From the NCBI GenBank assembly GCA_947632285.1, contig CANROT010000008.1, positions 1-34,500 of the forward strand: a stretch of DNA of 34,500 bases. The letters are read 5' to 3'. Each line of letters starts with the position of its first letter. The stretch's first letter is position 1. Source of the stretch: an uncultured Clostridia bacterium (GTDB lineage Bacteria > Bacillota > Clostridia > Oscillospirales > CAG-272). Shown here piece after piece: positions 33,082 through 34,500 of this stretch. Below the pieces are notes generated by a model. The model was not told the origin of the DNA, ran no database searches, and was given only the letters and a program-made list of their open reading frames with translations. Both the position numbers and the translations under genes were made by a program.

Positions 33082-34500
33082 ATGAATACGGCAGACAGAA
33101 ACGCATATTTGAAGAAGATAGAGGACACTATCGCGCGCGGAAGATTTAAGGACAGCTGGGACTCGCTCTCGCAGTATGAGACGCCCGCCTGGTACCGCAA
33201 CGCGAAGTTCGGCATATTCCTGCACTGGGGGGTATACAGCGTCCCCGCTTTCGGCAGCGAATGGTACTCGCGCGGAATGTACATAGAGGGCACGCGCGAA
33301 TTCGAGCACCACATTAAGACTTACGGCCCGCAGAAGGAGTTCGGGTACAAGGATTTTATACCGATGTTCAAGGCGGAAAAATTCGACCCGGACGCGTGGG
33401 CGGATCTGTTTTCGCGCGCCGGGGCAAGGTATGTCGTCCCCGTCGCCGAGCATCACGACGGGTTTCAGATGTATAAGAGCGACCTCTCCGAGTGGTGCGC
33501 CGCCGAAAAGGGCCCGTGCCGCGACGTGCTCGGCGAGCTCAAGGCAGCGGTCGAGGCGCGCGGAATGAACATCTGCGCCTCGTCCCACCGCATCGAGCAC
33601 TGGTTCTTCATGGGTCACGGCAAGGATTTTGACTCCGATATAAAGGAGCCCTTAAAGCTCGGCGATTTTTACTGGCCAGCGATGCCGGAGCCGAACCATC
33701 AGGATCTCTTCAGCACGCCGACGCCGTCCGATGAATTCCTCACGGACTGGCTCCTGCGCTGCTGCGAGATCGTTGACAGGTACGCGCCGAGGCTCATATA
33801 TTTCGACTGGTGGATACAGCACTCGGCGGCAAAGCCGTATCTGCGGAAATTCGCGGCGTACTACTACAACAGGGCTGAAGAGATGGGATATGAGCCCGTC
33901 ATCTGCTATAAGCACGACGCGTTCGCGTTCGGGTGCGCGACGGTCGACGTCGAGAGGGGGCAGTTCGCGGACTGCAAGCCGTACCCGTGGCAGACGGACA
34001 CGGCGTGCGCGTTCAATTCGTGGTGCTACACCGAGGGGAACAGGTACAAGGATCCCGTCGACATCGTCCGCGACATGGTGGACATCGTGTCGAAGAACGG
34101 GTGCCTGCTTTTGAACGTCGGCCCGCGCGCGGACGGCACGATCACGGACGAGGACACGAATATCCTGCTCCGCATCGGAGGCTGGCTCGGCAAAAACGGC
34201 GAGGCGATATACGGCACACGGCCGTGGAGAATCTCGGCGGAGGGGCCGACGGCCGTTGCGGAAGGGCAGTTCACGGACGAAAAGCACAAGGACTATACGT
34301 CCGGGGACGTGCGCTACACGTGCCGCGGCGATTCGATATACGCGACGGTGATGGCGTGGCCCGAGTCCGGGGAGGTAAATTTCCCGGCGCTCGGCGAGCG
34401 GGACGCGTCATCAAAGCCGAATTTCCACGGGATAATAAAGCGCGTGTCGGCGCTCGGCTCGGACGGCACCGTCGAATGGAGCCGCGACGAGGACGCGCTG
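33082..34500 (+). CDS. GH29 alpha-L-fucosidase, C-terminus cut by the window end
   Basis: 473 codons visible from ATG 33082 (CGGAG upstream). GH29 features: WYRNAKFGIFLHWGVYSVPAF, EWYSRGMY, PVAEHHDGFQMYKSD, and the nucleophile region RLIYFDWWIQ with Asp242. The later VDIVSKNGCLLLNVGPRADG is also typical. It cleaves terminal alpha-L-fucose, with retention, from glycans such as mucin or milk oligosaccharides. No signal peptide, so it should act in the cytosol on imported oligosaccharides. The last part is the beta-sandwich domain. No transporter or other fucose gene is visible in the window. Confidence 0.95.
   Translation, partial: MNTADRNAYLKKIEDTIARGRFKDSWDSLSQYETPAWYRNAKFGIFLHWGVYSVPAFGSEWYSRGMYIEGTREFEHHIKTYGPQKEFGYKDFIPMFKAEKFDPDAWADLFSRAGARYVVPVAEHHDGFQMYKSDLSEWCAAEKGPCRDVLGELKAAVEARGMNICASSHRIEHWFFMGHGKDFDSDIKEPLKLGDFYWPAMPEPNHQDLFSTPTPSDEFLTDWLLRCCEIVDRYAPRLIYFDWWIQHSAAKPYLRKFAAYYYNRAEEMGYEPVICYKHDAFAFGCATVDVERGQFADCKPYPWQTDTACAFNSWCYTEGNRYKDPVDIVRDMVDIVSKNGCLLLNVGPRADGTITDEDTNILLRIGGWLGKNGEAIYGTRPWRISAEGPTAVAEGQFTDEKHKDYTSGDVRYTCRGDSIYATVMAWPESGEVNFPALGERDASSKPNFHGIIKRVSALGSDGTVEWSRDEDAL

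Overview
The window looks like a chromosomal segment of a GC-rich Clostridia-type Firmicute, probably an uncultured gut Oscillospirales/Christensenellales-like lineage; the taxonomy is inference. Supporting signs are strong AGGAGG-type ribosome binding sites, TTGACA-N17-TATAAT promoters, a Gram-positive LexA-type box before uvrB, two LytR-CpsA-Psr (LCP) wall-polymer ligases, a DUF1385 (YqhQ-like) protein and a GH29 fucosidase. Genes are tightly packed on both strands, and no gene-free stretch exceeds about 300 nt.

Layout. 1-3875 (minus): the start of a DUF1385 protein cut by the window edge, then a MacB/FtsX-type ABC exporter broken by one frameshift and a coupled membrane-anchored protein. 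3987-7178: a small XRE repressor divergent from a four-gene plus-strand operon (anchored CxxC/LRR_5 protein, 77-aa protein with two identical Cys modules, TM2 protein, helical protein), with a perfect palindrome lying on the shared promoter. 7301-9569: RluA-type pseudouridine synthase, lipoprotein, CYTH protein, two-TM protein. 9811-11987: tandem LCP genes, the first lacking 15 residues. 12067-14907 (minus): TPR protein, DUF4037 protein, membrane protein. 15063-16672: a CAU-anticodon tRNA, a tandem hairpin repeat carrying T-arm-like ends, and an XRE/multi-TM protein whose start codon lies inside the repeat. 16745-19597: S1-domain protein, an autoinhibited Fic AMP-transferase bracketed by repeat elements, an XRE protein and a SLOG protein. 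19724-23638 (minus): YwaF-like protein, metF, metH (methionine/one-carbon cycle). 23861-24607: lipoprotein. 24722-26952 (minus): purC-purF. 27180-32886: uvrB, PHP phosphoesterase, uvrA (nucleotide excision repair, probably SOS-controlled). 33082-end: GH29 alpha-L-fucosidase, cut by the window end.

The most distinctive structural signal is a dispersed palindromic element (seven copies in 34.5 kb). It has a GC-capped hairpin core plus, in six copies, a tail ending near TTTTATTGA. It usually sits just 3' of a stop codon with the core facing the gene, where it could act as a terminator, but one copy lies in the opposite orientation directly before uvrA, two bracket fic, and one carries a nested hairpin insertion. 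The other leading candidates for something new are the tRNA-adjacent repeat that supplies the 5' end of an XRE gene, the XRE-controlled Cys-module operon, and the Fic/XRE/SLOG cluster.
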